From assembly GCA_041628225.1 (NCBI GenBank), contig JBFKPQ010000034.1, forward strand, positions 1 to 20,226: DNA of 20,226 nucleotides. The letters run 5' to 3'. Under the pieces are notes generated by a model, which had not been told where the DNA came from, ran no database searches, and was given only the letters and a program-made list of their open reading frames with translations. This stretch comes from JBFKPQ01 sp041628225 (GTDB lineage Bacteria > Actinomycetota > Acidimicrobiia > Spongiisociales > JAENVV01). Position numbers and translations under genes: made by a program. This document shows, piece by piece, positions 7,399-13,276 of the stretch. Positions within the stretch are counted from its first letter, which is position 1, and the number at the start of each line of letters is the position of its first letter.

Positions 7399-7627
7399 GC
7401 GGCTCGCCGGACTCGTCCACCTCGGCGAGCGTCTGTTCTTCGATCGTTCGCTCGATGGCGTGGTCGACCGACGGGTCGAAGAACTGCGAGAACGTCAGGG
7501 CGGCGCCCGATGCCGATCCGCGCTTGTGCCGGTAGTAGATCCAGCCGCGCGCTTCGGCGTAGAGGGCGAGCCGGTGGAGAACCACCAGGGTGGCGATGCC
7601 GCCGATGATCCAGCCGATGGGATCCAC
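7385..7627 (-). CDS. Small membrane protein of unknown function
   Basis: I do not recognise this family. The 80-residue product begins almost at once with a hydrophobic helix (IGWIIGGIATLVVLHRLAL), followed by a basic, aromatic stretch (RGWIYYRHKRG) that probably sits in the cytoplasm, and an acidic C-terminal part (FDPSVDHAIERTIEEQ). A GTG at 7627 gives a compact protein starting VDPIGW; a TTG at 7642 would add five residues. Neither has a clear ribosome binding site. It lies downstream of tRNA-Ala on the same strand and its 3' end overlaps the translin-family gene by 14 bases, so the two transcripts converge. It could be read from the tRNA promoter if the hairpins at 7667-7705 leak. Confidence 0.65.
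   Translation of the reverse strand: MDPIGWIIGGIATLVVLHRLALYAEARGWIYYRHKRGSASGAALTFSQFFDPSVDHAIERTIEEQTLAEVDESGEPLSGP
7402..7437 (+). terminator. Possible terminator after the translin-family gene
   Basis: GCTCGCC (7402-7408) pairs with GGCGAGC (7424-7430) across a 15-base loop and is followed by T-rich sequence, 3 bases after the plus-strand stop. It lies inside the convergent small gene, so it may be only coding sequence. Confidence 0.3.
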
Positions 7628-7666
7628 AGTGGGCCTGACCAAACGTTGCCGAACTCCGACGCGAGA

Positions 7667-7705
7667 GTTTGCGAAGCAAACCCCGGTCGTCCCTCGGACG
7701 ACCGG
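7667..7705 (-). terminator. Tandem hairpins downstream of tRNA-Ala
   Basis: A perfect 10-base-pair stem (7683-7692 with 7696-7705, three-base loop) lies 2 bases past the 3' end of the tRNA on the minus strand. A second perfect stem follows (GTTTGC 7667-7672 with GCAAAC 7676-7681). No U-run follows, so this may be a termination or a processing structure. Confidence 0.5.
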
Positions 7706-7707
7706 CG

Positions 7708-7781
7708 TGGAGGTGACGGGATTTGAACCCGTGACCCCTTCGTTGCGAACGAAGTGCTCTGCCAGGCTGAGCTACACCCCC
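7708..7781 (-). tRNA. tRNA-Ala(CGC)
   Basis: A complete 74-base cloverleaf on the minus strand. The acceptor GGGGGTG pairs with CACCTCC, including the G3-T70 wobble that is the alanine identity element. The D arm is GCTC/GAGC. The anticodon stem CTTCG/CGAAG encloses TTCGCAA with anticodon CGC, reading GCG codons. The T arm is ACGGG-TTCAAAT-CCCGT and the discriminator base is A. The 3' CCA is not encoded (the next bases are CGC), so it must be added after transcription. Confidence 0.96.
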
Positions 7782-7792
7782 GAGGGCCGGTC

Positions 7793-7798
7793 AGTGTA
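7793..7798 (-). promoter_or_regulatory. -10 box of tRNA-Ala
   Basis: TACACT on the minus strand (7798-7793) places the transcription start near 7786, about 5 bases before the mature tRNA. The best -35 candidate, TTGGCC (7823-7818), is 19 bases away, which is slightly long. Confidence 0.45.
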
Positions 7799-7851
7799 CC
7801 CGGTCGTGGGCCCCGTCGGCCAAGCCGCGACCGGTCGAGCACGTGGAGGAG

Positions 7852-7877
7852 GGTTACCTACGGCGACACGGTAACCT
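7852..7877 (+). promoter_or_regulatory. Promoter with overlapping inverted repeat before the metallopeptidase lipoprotein
   Basis: TAACCT (7872-7877) ends 6 bases before the ATG at 7884 and is a leaderless-type -10. A perfect 7-base inverted repeat, GGTTACC (7852-7858) and GGTAACC (7870-7876) separated by 11 bases, overlaps it. The centre-to-centre distance of 18 bases would suit a dimeric repressor, although none is identified. Confidence 0.45.
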
Positions 7878-7883
7878 GCCCGG

Positions 7884-9206
7884 ATGCCACGACCATTCCT
7901 CGCTGCCGCATTGGCACTCAGCCTGTCGCTCGCGGCGTGCGGCGCCACCTCCACCGCCACCACGGCAGCTCCGCCTGCCACCACCTCGCCGCCCCCCACC
8001 ACGGCGGCTGTCCCGGCGGCCACGACGTCGACGACCACGCCCGCCTCCACGACGACGCTGTCGGACGACGTCGACCCGGCCGTGGCGGCCGCCCTGCGTG
8101 AGACGATCGACGAGCTGGCCGAGGTCACCGAAGAGATCCGCGGTCTCGAGTTCCTCCGCGAGCCGGTCGTGACCATCGTCAGCGAGGCCGAGCTCGCCGA
8201 ACGCATCGCCGCGCTGATCTCCGAAGAACTCGATCCGGACGAGACGGCCCGCGACGAACAGGTGTACAAGCTCCTCGGCATTCTCGAACCCGACACCGAT
8301 CTCGCCGAGATGTTCATCGAGCTCTATTCCGAGCAGGTCGCCGGCTACTACGACGGCGACACCGAAGAGATGGTGGTTCCCGCCACGGACGAGGGGTTCA
8401 CGCCGCTCCAGCAGATGACGGTCGTCCACGAGTTGACGCATGCGCTCACCGATCAGCACTTCGGGTTCGACGACCTCTTCGAGGCCCTCGACGACCAGGA
8501 GCTGTACGAAGAGGCCGCGGCACTCCGGGCGCTCACCGAAGGGGACGCCACTCTGACCGAGGCCCTGTTTTTCAACACGGTCCTGACCGCCGCAGAACAA
8601 GCACAGGTGTTCGAGGCGTACGACGACATCGATCAGTCCGTACTCGAGGCCACGCCGTCGTTTATCACCGATCTGCTCACGTTTCCCTACAACGACGGCG
8701 CCACGTTCGCCATCCAGCTGTGGCAGCGAGGCGGGTTCGAGGCCATCGACGCCGCGTACGGTGACCCACCGGTGACGACCGAACAGATCATCGTGCTGGG
8801 TCTCTACGAAGCGGGCGAGGTCGGGGTCGACGTGACTCTGCCCGACATGGCGATCGATGGATACGAGAACGCCGAAGAGTCCGTGTGGGGTCACGCGGCA
8901 CTGGCCGCCCTGTTCGGTCAGTCACTGGGTCCGTCGACAGATGCGGCAGCCCGCGGGTGGGGTGGCGACCGATATCGTGTCCTCTGGAACGGCGAACAGG
9001 CGGTGTTCGTGCTCTCGTGGGTCGGGGACTCCGCCGAAGACGCCGATGAGATCGAGTCGGCGTTCTTGGATCTGACGACCGAGCAGGTACGGATCGGGGC
9101 GTATACCTTCGTCGGGCGCGACGGCGATGCCGTCGTCTTCATCGCCGCCGACGACGCGACCGCCGGTGAGGCGGCCAAGGCGGCGTTCCCCGCCTTCGGG
9201 GGCTGA
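7884..9206 (+). CDS. Putative zinc metallopeptidase lipoprotein (HExxH)
   Basis: A 440-residue exported lipoprotein. Residues 1-19 form a signal peptide ending in the lipobox LAAC, with Cys19 as the lipidated residue. A Thr/Ala/Pro-rich linker to about residue 58 follows, as expected for a surface-tethered domain. The mature part is acidic. VVHELTHALTDQHF contains the zinc motif HELTH (His182, Glu183, His186); Glu219 in LTEGDATL is a good candidate third ligand, which would make this a gluzincin-like fold. Its substrate is unknown. ATG 7884 is supported by the signal peptide and by TAACCT 6 bases upstream. A hairpin overlaps the stop. It appears to be monocistronic. Confidence 0.85.
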   Translation: MPRPFLAAALALSLSLAACGATSTATTAAPPATTSPPPTTAAVPAATTSTTTPASTTTLSDDVDPAVAAALRETIDELAEVTEEIRGLEFLREPVVTIVSEAELAERIAALISEELDPDETARDEQVYKLLGILEPDTDLAEMFIELYSEQVAGYYDGDTEEMVVPATDEGFTPLQQMTVVHELTHALTDQHFGFDDLFEALDDQELYEEAAALRALTEGDATLTEALFFNTVLTAAEQAQVFEAYDDIDQSVLEATPSFITDLLTFPYNDGATFAIQLWQRGGFEAIDAAYGDPPVTTEQIIVLGLYEAGEVGVDVTLPDMAIDGYENAEESVWGHAALAALFGQSLGPSTDAAARGWGGDRYRVLWNGEQAVFVLSWVGDSAEDADEIESAFLDLTTEQVRIGAYTFVGRDGDAVVFIAADDATAGEAAKAAFPAFGG

Positions 9207-9215
9207 GCAGCCCCC
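9198..9215 (+). terminator. Hairpin at the end of the lipoprotein gene
   Basis: An 18-base inverted repeat forms a 7-base-pair GC-rich stem (GGGGGCT with AGCCCCC) and a four-base loop across the stop codon. No U-run follows, so it may be an actinobacterial I-shaped terminator without a tail. Confidence 0.45.
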
Positions 9216-9238
9216 TGGTCGGCGCAACTCGCGTCGGA

Positions 9239-9244
9239 TACGGT
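9239..9244 (+). promoter_or_regulatory. -10 box for leaderless DUF192-like gene
   Basis: TACGGT is followed by 6 bases and the ATG at 9251. The same six bases stand at the same distance before the SAF-domain gene on the other strand. Confidence 0.45.
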
Positions 9245-9250
9245 GCGGCC

Positions 9251-9607
9251 ATGTTGACGTTTTCCGCGCCCGGTTGGAGTTCGGGGCCGTTGTGGGTGGC
9301 CTCGAGCTTCGTCCAGCGCTGGCGCGGGCTGCGGGGCTCACCACCCGATGCCGGTCTCGTACTGCGAGCGCGGTCGGTTCATGGCATCGGCCTGCGCCGC
9401 CCCCTCCATGTGGTGTTCGTCGACCGGTTCGGCGTCGTTCTCGACGCCGGCCGGCTCGAGCCCGGCGGCGTCGTCGCCTGCCGCCGCGCCCGATGGGCTG
9501 TCGAACTGAGCACGGCGATCGAACTTCCGCCGATCGGTCAGCGCCTGGCCGTCGTGCCTATCGTGGGTCCATGCCCGGCGTTCTCGTTCTCTGCGCCACA
9601 CCGATAG
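9251..9607 (+). CDS. DUF192-family protein
   Basis: A 118-residue protein. The segments ASSFVQRWRGLRG, LVLRARSVHGIGLRRPLHV and VFVDRFGVVLDAGRLEPGG match the layout of DUF192 proteins: an Arg/Gly-Leu turn, a substrate-like loop, then a strand with aspartate and a P/G turn. The function of the family is unknown. The usual N-terminal signal peptide of many DUF192 proteins is missing, so this copy looks cytoplasmic. The ATG at 9251 has a TACGGT box 6 bases before it. The last 37 bases overlap the start of rsmI in another frame, with the rsmI promoter inside this gene. The C-terminal end may therefore differ in relatives. Confidence 0.68.
   Translation: MLTFSAPGWSSGPLWVASSFVQRWRGLRGSPPDAGLVLRARSVHGIGLRRPLHVVFVDRFGVVLDAGRLEPGGVVACRRARWAVELSTAIELPPIGQRLAVVPIVGPCPAFSFSAPHR
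9559..9564 (+). promoter_or_regulatory. -10 box for leaderless rsmI transcript
   Basis: TATCGT is followed by 6 bases and the ATG at 9571. It lies inside the DUF192-like gene. No ribosome binding site precedes the ATG. Confidence 0.45.
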
Positions 9608-10398
9608 GCAACCTCGGCGACGTCTCCGATCGCCTGCGCGACGCCCTTCGGAGCGCCGACGTCGTGTTTGCCGAGGACACGCGGCGGGCAGCCACTCTGC
9701 TCCAAACCGTCGAGGCACGTCCGCCGGTCCGTTCGTTCTTCGTCGGCAATGAAGCCGAACGGTCGCCGGAGCTGGCTCGGCGCCTGGCGGCGGGCGAACG
9801 GGTCGTGCTCGTCACGGACGCCGGAACGCCCGGGGTCGCCGATCCGGGCGTGGTAGCCGTGCGGGCCGCCGAATCGGTCGGCGCGACGGTCACGATCGTC
9901 CCCGGCCCGAGTGCGGTCACGGCCGCACTGGCCGTGGCAGGACTCGGTGCGGATCGGTTCGTCTTCGAGGGGTTCCTCCCCAGAAAAGGCACCGATCGGC
10001 AGCTTCGACTGGTGGCGCTCGCAGCCGAAACGCGCACCGCCGTGTTCTTCACGACCGGCGAACGCATCCAACGCGACATGGCCGACCTGGTGGCAGCCAC
10101 CGGCCCGGATCGGCGCGTCGTCGTCGCCAGGGAACTCACCAAGCTGCATGAGGAGGTCTGGCGCGGCTCCACCGGCGAAGCCGCGGATCACTGGAAGGAG
10201 GGGCGCGGCGAGTTCACCGTCGTCGTCGAAGGCGCGCAGCCCGTCGTCGGTGACCTGGCGACGGCGATCGGCGAGGTCGAGTCGCTCCTGGAAGCAGGCG
10301 TGTCGCTACGAGACGCCACCCGTCAGGTGGCTGCGACGCGCGATGTGCGGCGAAAGGATTTGTACGAGGCCGTGGTGGCCCGAGCTCAGGACAACTGA
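9571..10398 (+). CDS. rsmI: 16S rRNA (cytidine(1402)-2'-O)-methyltransferase
   Basis: A 275-residue SAM-dependent methyltransferase that 2'-O-methylates C1402 in the ribosomal P site. PIGNLGD (11-17), FAEDTRRA (33-40), VTDAGTPGVADPG (81-93) and VPGPSAVTAAL (110-120) are the typical tetrapyrrole-methylase-fold motifs, followed by FEGFLPRKG. Length fits RsmI. An upstream extension is open but lacks family similarity, so ATG 9571, which starts exactly at the first strand, is used. The 3' end overlaps the convergent AbrB-like gene by 13 bases. In many actinobacteria rsmI lies near tatD-rsmA-ispE, as here. Confidence 0.95.
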   Translation: MPGVLVLCATPIGNLGDVSDRLRDALRSADVVFAEDTRRAATLLQTVEARPPVRSFFVGNEAERSPELARRLAAGERVVLVTDAGTPGVADPGVVAVRAAESVGATVTIVPGPSAVTAALAVAGLGADRFVFEGFLPRKGTDRQLRLVALAAETRTAVFFTTGERIQRDMADLVAATGPDRRVVVARELTKLHEEVWRGSTGEAADHWKEGRGEFTVVVEGAQPVVGDLATAIGEVESLLEAGVSLRDATRQVAATRDVRRKDLYEAVVARAQDN

Positions 10399-10619
10399 GA
10401 ACGGCAGGCCGAGCAGACGCCCTTGCCCTTGAACGGTGAAACGTCGTCGGTCGATCCACAGAAGGTGCAGGTCGCCTCGAGTTTCCGCATGACGATCGAA
10501 TCGCCCTCGACGGCGATCGTCAGCTGGTCCCCCTCCTGGATATTGAACAGCCGGCGCGTCTCCGCCGGCACGACGATTCGTCCGAGATCGTCGATCTTAC
10601 GCACCATACCGGTGTCCAT
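10386..10619 (-). CDS. AbrB/SpoVT-family transcriptional regulator with zinc knuckle
   Basis: A 77-residue DNA-binding protein. Residues 1-45 (TGMVRKIDDLGRIVVPAETRR and the following EGDQLTI, IVMRKLE strands) form a swapped-hairpin AbrB domain very like Bacillus AbrB/SpoVT. The C-terminal part has CTFCG and CSACRS, a two-CxxC zinc knuckle instead of the Bacillus dimerisation domain; such tails occur in clostridial AbrB relatives. ATG 10619 has a perfect GGAGG six bases away. It is an orphan gene with no toxin partner, so it is more likely a global regulator than an antitoxin. The 108 bases before it hold an inverted repeat and the tatD promoter on the other strand. Confidence 0.9.
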   Translation of the reverse strand: MDTGMVRKIDDLGRIVVPAETRRLFNIQEGDQLTIAVEGDSIVMRKLEATCTFCGSTDDVSPFKGKGVCSACRSQLS

Positions 10620-10636
10620 GGCACCTCCACCTCGGA

Positions 10637-10649
10637 GCGACTCAGTCGC
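10637..10649. promoter_or_regulatory. Inverted repeat in the abrB-like leader
   Basis: GCGACT-C-AGTCGC is a 13-base perfect inverted repeat, 18 bases before the abrB-like start codon. A TAGGGT box (10678-10673, minus) upstream would place it inside the leader RNA. It could be an operator or a leader hairpin. Confidence 0.35.
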
Positions 10650-10714
10650 GACGGCCTTCCCTGGCCCGGCCAACCCTACTCGGCCCATCGGCCGGGTGGA
10701 CAGAGAGTTGTGGC

Positions 10715-10720
10715 TACGCT
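10715..10720 (+). promoter_or_regulatory. -10 box for leaderless tatD transcript
   Basis: TACGCT is followed by 7 bases and the GTG at 10728. There is no Shine-Dalgarno sequence. This would drive tatD-rsmA-ispE. Confidence 0.45.
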
Positions 10721-10727
10721 GCCGGGC

Positions 10728-11477
10728 GTGACCGCTCGCTGGGTCGATACCCATTGCCACCTGCAACTCGATGGCCGTCCGGCCGAGGAGCTCCTCCAGC
10801 GCGCCACCGCGGTCGACTGGGTCGTGGTGCCGGGTATCGACGCGGCTTCCTCGCAGGCGTCGGTGGCACTGGCCGAGTCCGAGGGCCGGATCGTTCCCAC
10901 CGCCGGCCTCCATCCCCATGACGCCTCGCGCTGGACCGACCAACGGGAGCGCATCGAAGCGCTGCTTCCTCGGGTGGGCGCGGTAGGTGAGACCGGGCTC
11001 GACTACTACCGGAACCTGTCCGATCCCGCCGACCAGCGAGCCGCATTCACCGATCACATCCGCCTGGCTCAGGAGGCGGGTTTGCCCCTCATCGTTCATT
11101 GCCGCGATGCCTTCTCGGACATCCACGACCTGCTCGCCGACGCCGACCTCGGGCCCCGAGCGGTGCTGCACTGCTGGACGGGCGGACCGCGCTGGACCAG
11201 GCGTTTCCTCGAACTGGGTGTGACCTTTTCGTTCGCCGGCCCGGTGGCGTTCGAGACCGGCGACACCGTACGGCGCGGAGCGGCGCTGGTGCCACCGGAG
11301 CGGTGCCTCGTCGAGACCGATACGCCGTATCTGGCGCCTCCTCCGCATCGCGGCGAGGACAACGAACCGGCCCACGTCGCCCTCGTGGGCGCGGCGCTGG
11401 CGGAGGTATGGGGCCTCGACGTCGCCGAGGTGGCGGCCGTGACGTCCGCCAACGCCACCCGGGTGTTCCGGCCGTGA
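10728..11477 (+). CDS. tatD: TatD-family metal-dependent DNase
   Basis: A 249-residue TIM-barrel hydrolase with 3'-5' exonuclease activity in studied members. The metal ligands are visible: DTHCH (His9 and His11), GETGLDYYR, IVHCRDA, LHCWTGG and VETDTPYLAPPPHRG. The motif TAGLHPHD is typical. Length is slightly short but complete. GTG 10728 puts the first metal site at residues 9-11, as usual, and has a TACGCT box 7 bases upstream. The stop overlaps the rsmA start (GTGA at 11474). The tatD-rsmA-ispE order is conserved in actinobacteria; metG and an rpf gene often found in this cluster are not seen here. Confidence 0.94.
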   Translation: MTARWVDTHCHLQLDGRPAEELLQRATAVDWVVVPGIDAASSQASVALAESEGRIVPTAGLHPHDASRWTDQRERIEALLPRVGAVGETGLDYYRNLSDPADQRAAFTDHIRLAQEAGLPLIVHCRDAFSDIHDLLADADLGPRAVLHCWTGGPRWTRRFLELGVTFSFAGPVAFETGDTVRRGAALVPPERCLVETDTPYLAPPPHRGEDNEPAHVALVGAALAEVWGLDVAEVAAVTSANATRVFRP

Positions 11478-12301
11478 GCGGACAGAGCCGGGCCGACATC
11501 CGGCGCATGCTCGAAGAGCACGGCCTTCGCCCGCGCAAGGCGCTCGGGCAGCATTTCCTCGCCGATCCGAACCTCGTCGACAAGATCATCCGGTCCGCCG
11601 GGATCGACGCCTCCACCAAGGTGGTCGAGATCGGAGCAGGTACCGGGACGCTGACCGCGGCGCTCGCGGAGCGGGCGGGCCAGGTCGTCGCCTACGAAGT
11701 CGATGCCCTCCTGCGACCGGTCCTGCACTCGGTGCTGGCGGGCACGTCGGTCGAGCTGCGCTTCCAGGATGCCCTCGACATCGACTGGTCGGCCGACCTC
11801 GACGGGCAAGGCTGGGTGATGGTCGCCAACCTGCCCTACAACGTCGGGACACTGGTGCTCCTGGAGGCCCTCCGGCACGCCTCGGCGGTCGACCGGTTCG
11901 TCGTGATGCTGCAACGGGAGGTCGTCCGGCGACTGGTAGCGGAGCCCGGCTCGAGCGACTACGGCATTCCTTCGGTGGTGGTAGGACTGCACGCCGCACC
12001 GGTGCTCACCTTTCGGGTGCCTCCGCAAGTGTTCGTGCCTCCGCCGGCGGTCGACAGCGAGGTCGTCGTCCTCGACCGGACGCCGGCGTCCCCGTTCGCC
12101 GAACGAGCCATCGAGTTGGCTTCGGCTGCATTCGGCCAGCGGCGGAAGATGATCCGGTCGTCGCTGCGCACGACGCTGGCTGACCCCGTCGGCGTCGCAA
12201 CCCGTGCCGGCATCGATCCGGAGCGCCGCGCCGAGAGCCTCGCCCCCTCCGAGTGGCTGGCGCTGGCCGAGGCGGCCGATGATCCAGGGGTCGCAGAGTG
12301 A
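11474..12301 (+). CDS. rsmA: 16S rRNA dimethyladenosine transferase RsmA (KsgA)
   Basis: A 275-residue SAM-dependent enzyme that dimethylates A1518 and A1519 near the 3' end of 16S rRNA late in 30S assembly. RPRKALGQHFLAD (19-31) is the conserved N-terminal signature, EIGAGTGTLT (52-61) the SAM loop and NLPY (119-122) the catalytic motif. VPPQVFVPPPAVDSEVV and the helical C-terminal domain with AFGQRRKMIRSSL complete the protein. GTG 11474 overlaps the tatD stop, and the stop overlaps the ispE start (GTGA at 12298), so translation is coupled across three genes. Confidence 0.97.
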   Translation: MSGQSRADIRRMLEEHGLRPRKALGQHFLADPNLVDKIIRSAGIDASTKVVEIGAGTGTLTAALAERAGQVVAYEVDALLRPVLHSVLAGTSVELRFQDALDIDWSADLDGQGWVMVANLPYNVGTLVLLEALRHASAVDRFVVMLQREVVRRLVAEPGSSDYGIPSVVVGLHAAPVLTFRVPPQVFVPPPAVDSEVVVLDRTPASPFAERAIELASAAFGQRRKMIRSSLRTTLADPVGVATRAGIDPERRAESLAPSEWLALAEAADDPGVAE

Positions 12302-13155
12302 CGACCGTGGTGACGGTCGGCCCGGCCAAAGTGAACCTCTCCCTGGAGGTGTTTCCCCCGGATGCCTCCGGCCTGCATCCTCTGCGCTCGCTCGTCGAGA
12401 CCGTGTCGTGGTGGGACCGGATCGCGGTCACGGCTGCCGAGGCCGACGCGCTCTCGATCGATGGCCCGCTCGACCCGGCGCCCGACAACCTCGTCTGGCG
12501 CGCTCTGGAGTGGCATCGCCGTGCCAGCGGCGCGACGGTGCCGGTTGCGATCGATCTCGCCAAACGCATCCCCGTGGCGGCCGGGCTGGCTGGGGGATCC
12601 GCCGATGCCGCGGCCACCGTCGTGGCGCTCGATCGGCTGACCGGAGCGCCAGCCGATCGAGCCGATCTCGGGGAACTCGGCGCCGACGTTCCGTTTGCGC
12701 TCCACGGCGGTGCAGCCGTGATGGAAGGGTATGGCGAGCGCCTCACGCCACGCCCTGGGGGAGGGTACGCCCTGGTGATCGCCGTGCCGAACACCGAACT
12801 ATCGACCCCGGCCGTGTATCGGCGGTGGGACGAGCTCGGCGGACCTGCGGGACCAGTGCTCGACTCCGGAGCGTTGCCGCCGGCCATGCGCGACCTGGGA
12901 CCCCTCCGCAACGACCTGTATCCGGCGGCCGTGTCCCTGGCCGCCGAGCTGGCAGACCGCGCCGCTTCTCTCGCCGACCTCTGGTCGCGGCCCGTCGCCA
13001 TGTCCGGCTCGGGACCGTCGCTGTTCGCCTACTTCGCCGACCTGGACGAAGCCGCATCGGCTGCCGGTGCCGTGGCTCCGTCGGGATTCCGCGCGATCAG
13101 GGCCGTCGTCCCGTTGCCCGACGGCGCCCGACTGGCCACAGACGACGACCGTTAG
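12298..13155 (+). CDS. ispE: 4-diphosphocytidyl-2-C-methyl-D-erythritol kinase IspE
   Basis: A 285-residue GHMP-family kinase of the methylerythritol phosphate route to isoprenoids. PAKVNL (9-14) contains catalytic Lys11, the ATP loop IPVAAGLAGGSADAA runs from residue 91, and LGADVPF supplies catalytic Asp130. The C-terminal GHMP motif AMSGSGPSLFAYF is present. Length and motif order are normal. The GTG start overlaps the rsmA stop. The stop codon is embedded in a TAGACT box that could serve as the -10 of the tRNA-Gln gene. Confidence 0.95.
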   Translation: MTTVVTVGPAKVNLSLEVFPPDASGLHPLRSLVETVSWWDRIAVTAAEADALSIDGPLDPAPDNLVWRALEWHRRASGATVPVAIDLAKRIPVAAGLAGGSADAAATVVALDRLTGAPADRADLGELGADVPFALHGGAAVMEGYGERLTPRPGGGYALVIAVPNTELSTPAVYRRWDELGGPAGPVLDSGALPPAMRDLGPLRNDLYPAAVSLAAELADRAASLADLWSRPVAMSGSGPSLFAYFADLDEAASAAGAVAPSGFRAIRAVVPLPDGARLATDDDR

Positions 13156-13158
13156 ACT
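13153..13158 (+). promoter_or_regulatory. -10 box for tRNA-Gln/glmU
   Basis: TAGACT overlaps the ispE stop codon and would start transcription near 13165, 23 bases before the mature tRNA. The -35 region is weak. The same hexamer precedes plsY. Confidence 0.4.
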
Positions 13159-13187
13159 GGCGGCGCCCCGTCGCCGCGTGGCGGCAG

Positions 13188-13259
13188 TGGGGGGTGGTGT
13201 AACTGGCAGCACAACGGGTTTTGGTCCCGTTAGTACGGGTTCGAGTCCTGTCCCCCCAG
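13188..13259 (+). tRNA. tRNA-Gln(UUG)
   Basis: A complete 72-base cloverleaf. Acceptor TGGGGGG pairs with CCCCCCA, with discriminator G. The anticodon stem ACGGG/CCCGT encloses TTTTGGT with anticodon TTG, reading CAA. The T arm is ACGGG-TTCGAGT-CCTGT with one G-T wobble. The weak U1-A72 pair is a known glutamine identity feature. CCA is not encoded. The gene lies 17 bases before glmU, an arrangement common in actinobacteria, so the tRNA is probably cut from a joint transcript. Confidence 0.96.
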
Positions 13260-13276
13260 CGAAGGAGAGGTGACGC

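Noticed and set aside
7917..8070. A Thr/Ala/Pro-rich repeat-like stretch
   Set aside because: It is the ordinary flexible linker after a lipobox; the DNA has no regular repeat unit.
9127..9570. An upstream extension of the rsmI frame
   Set aside because: It covers the end of the lipoprotein gene and the DUF192-like gene in a low-complexity arginine/proline frame, without similarity to methyltransferases.
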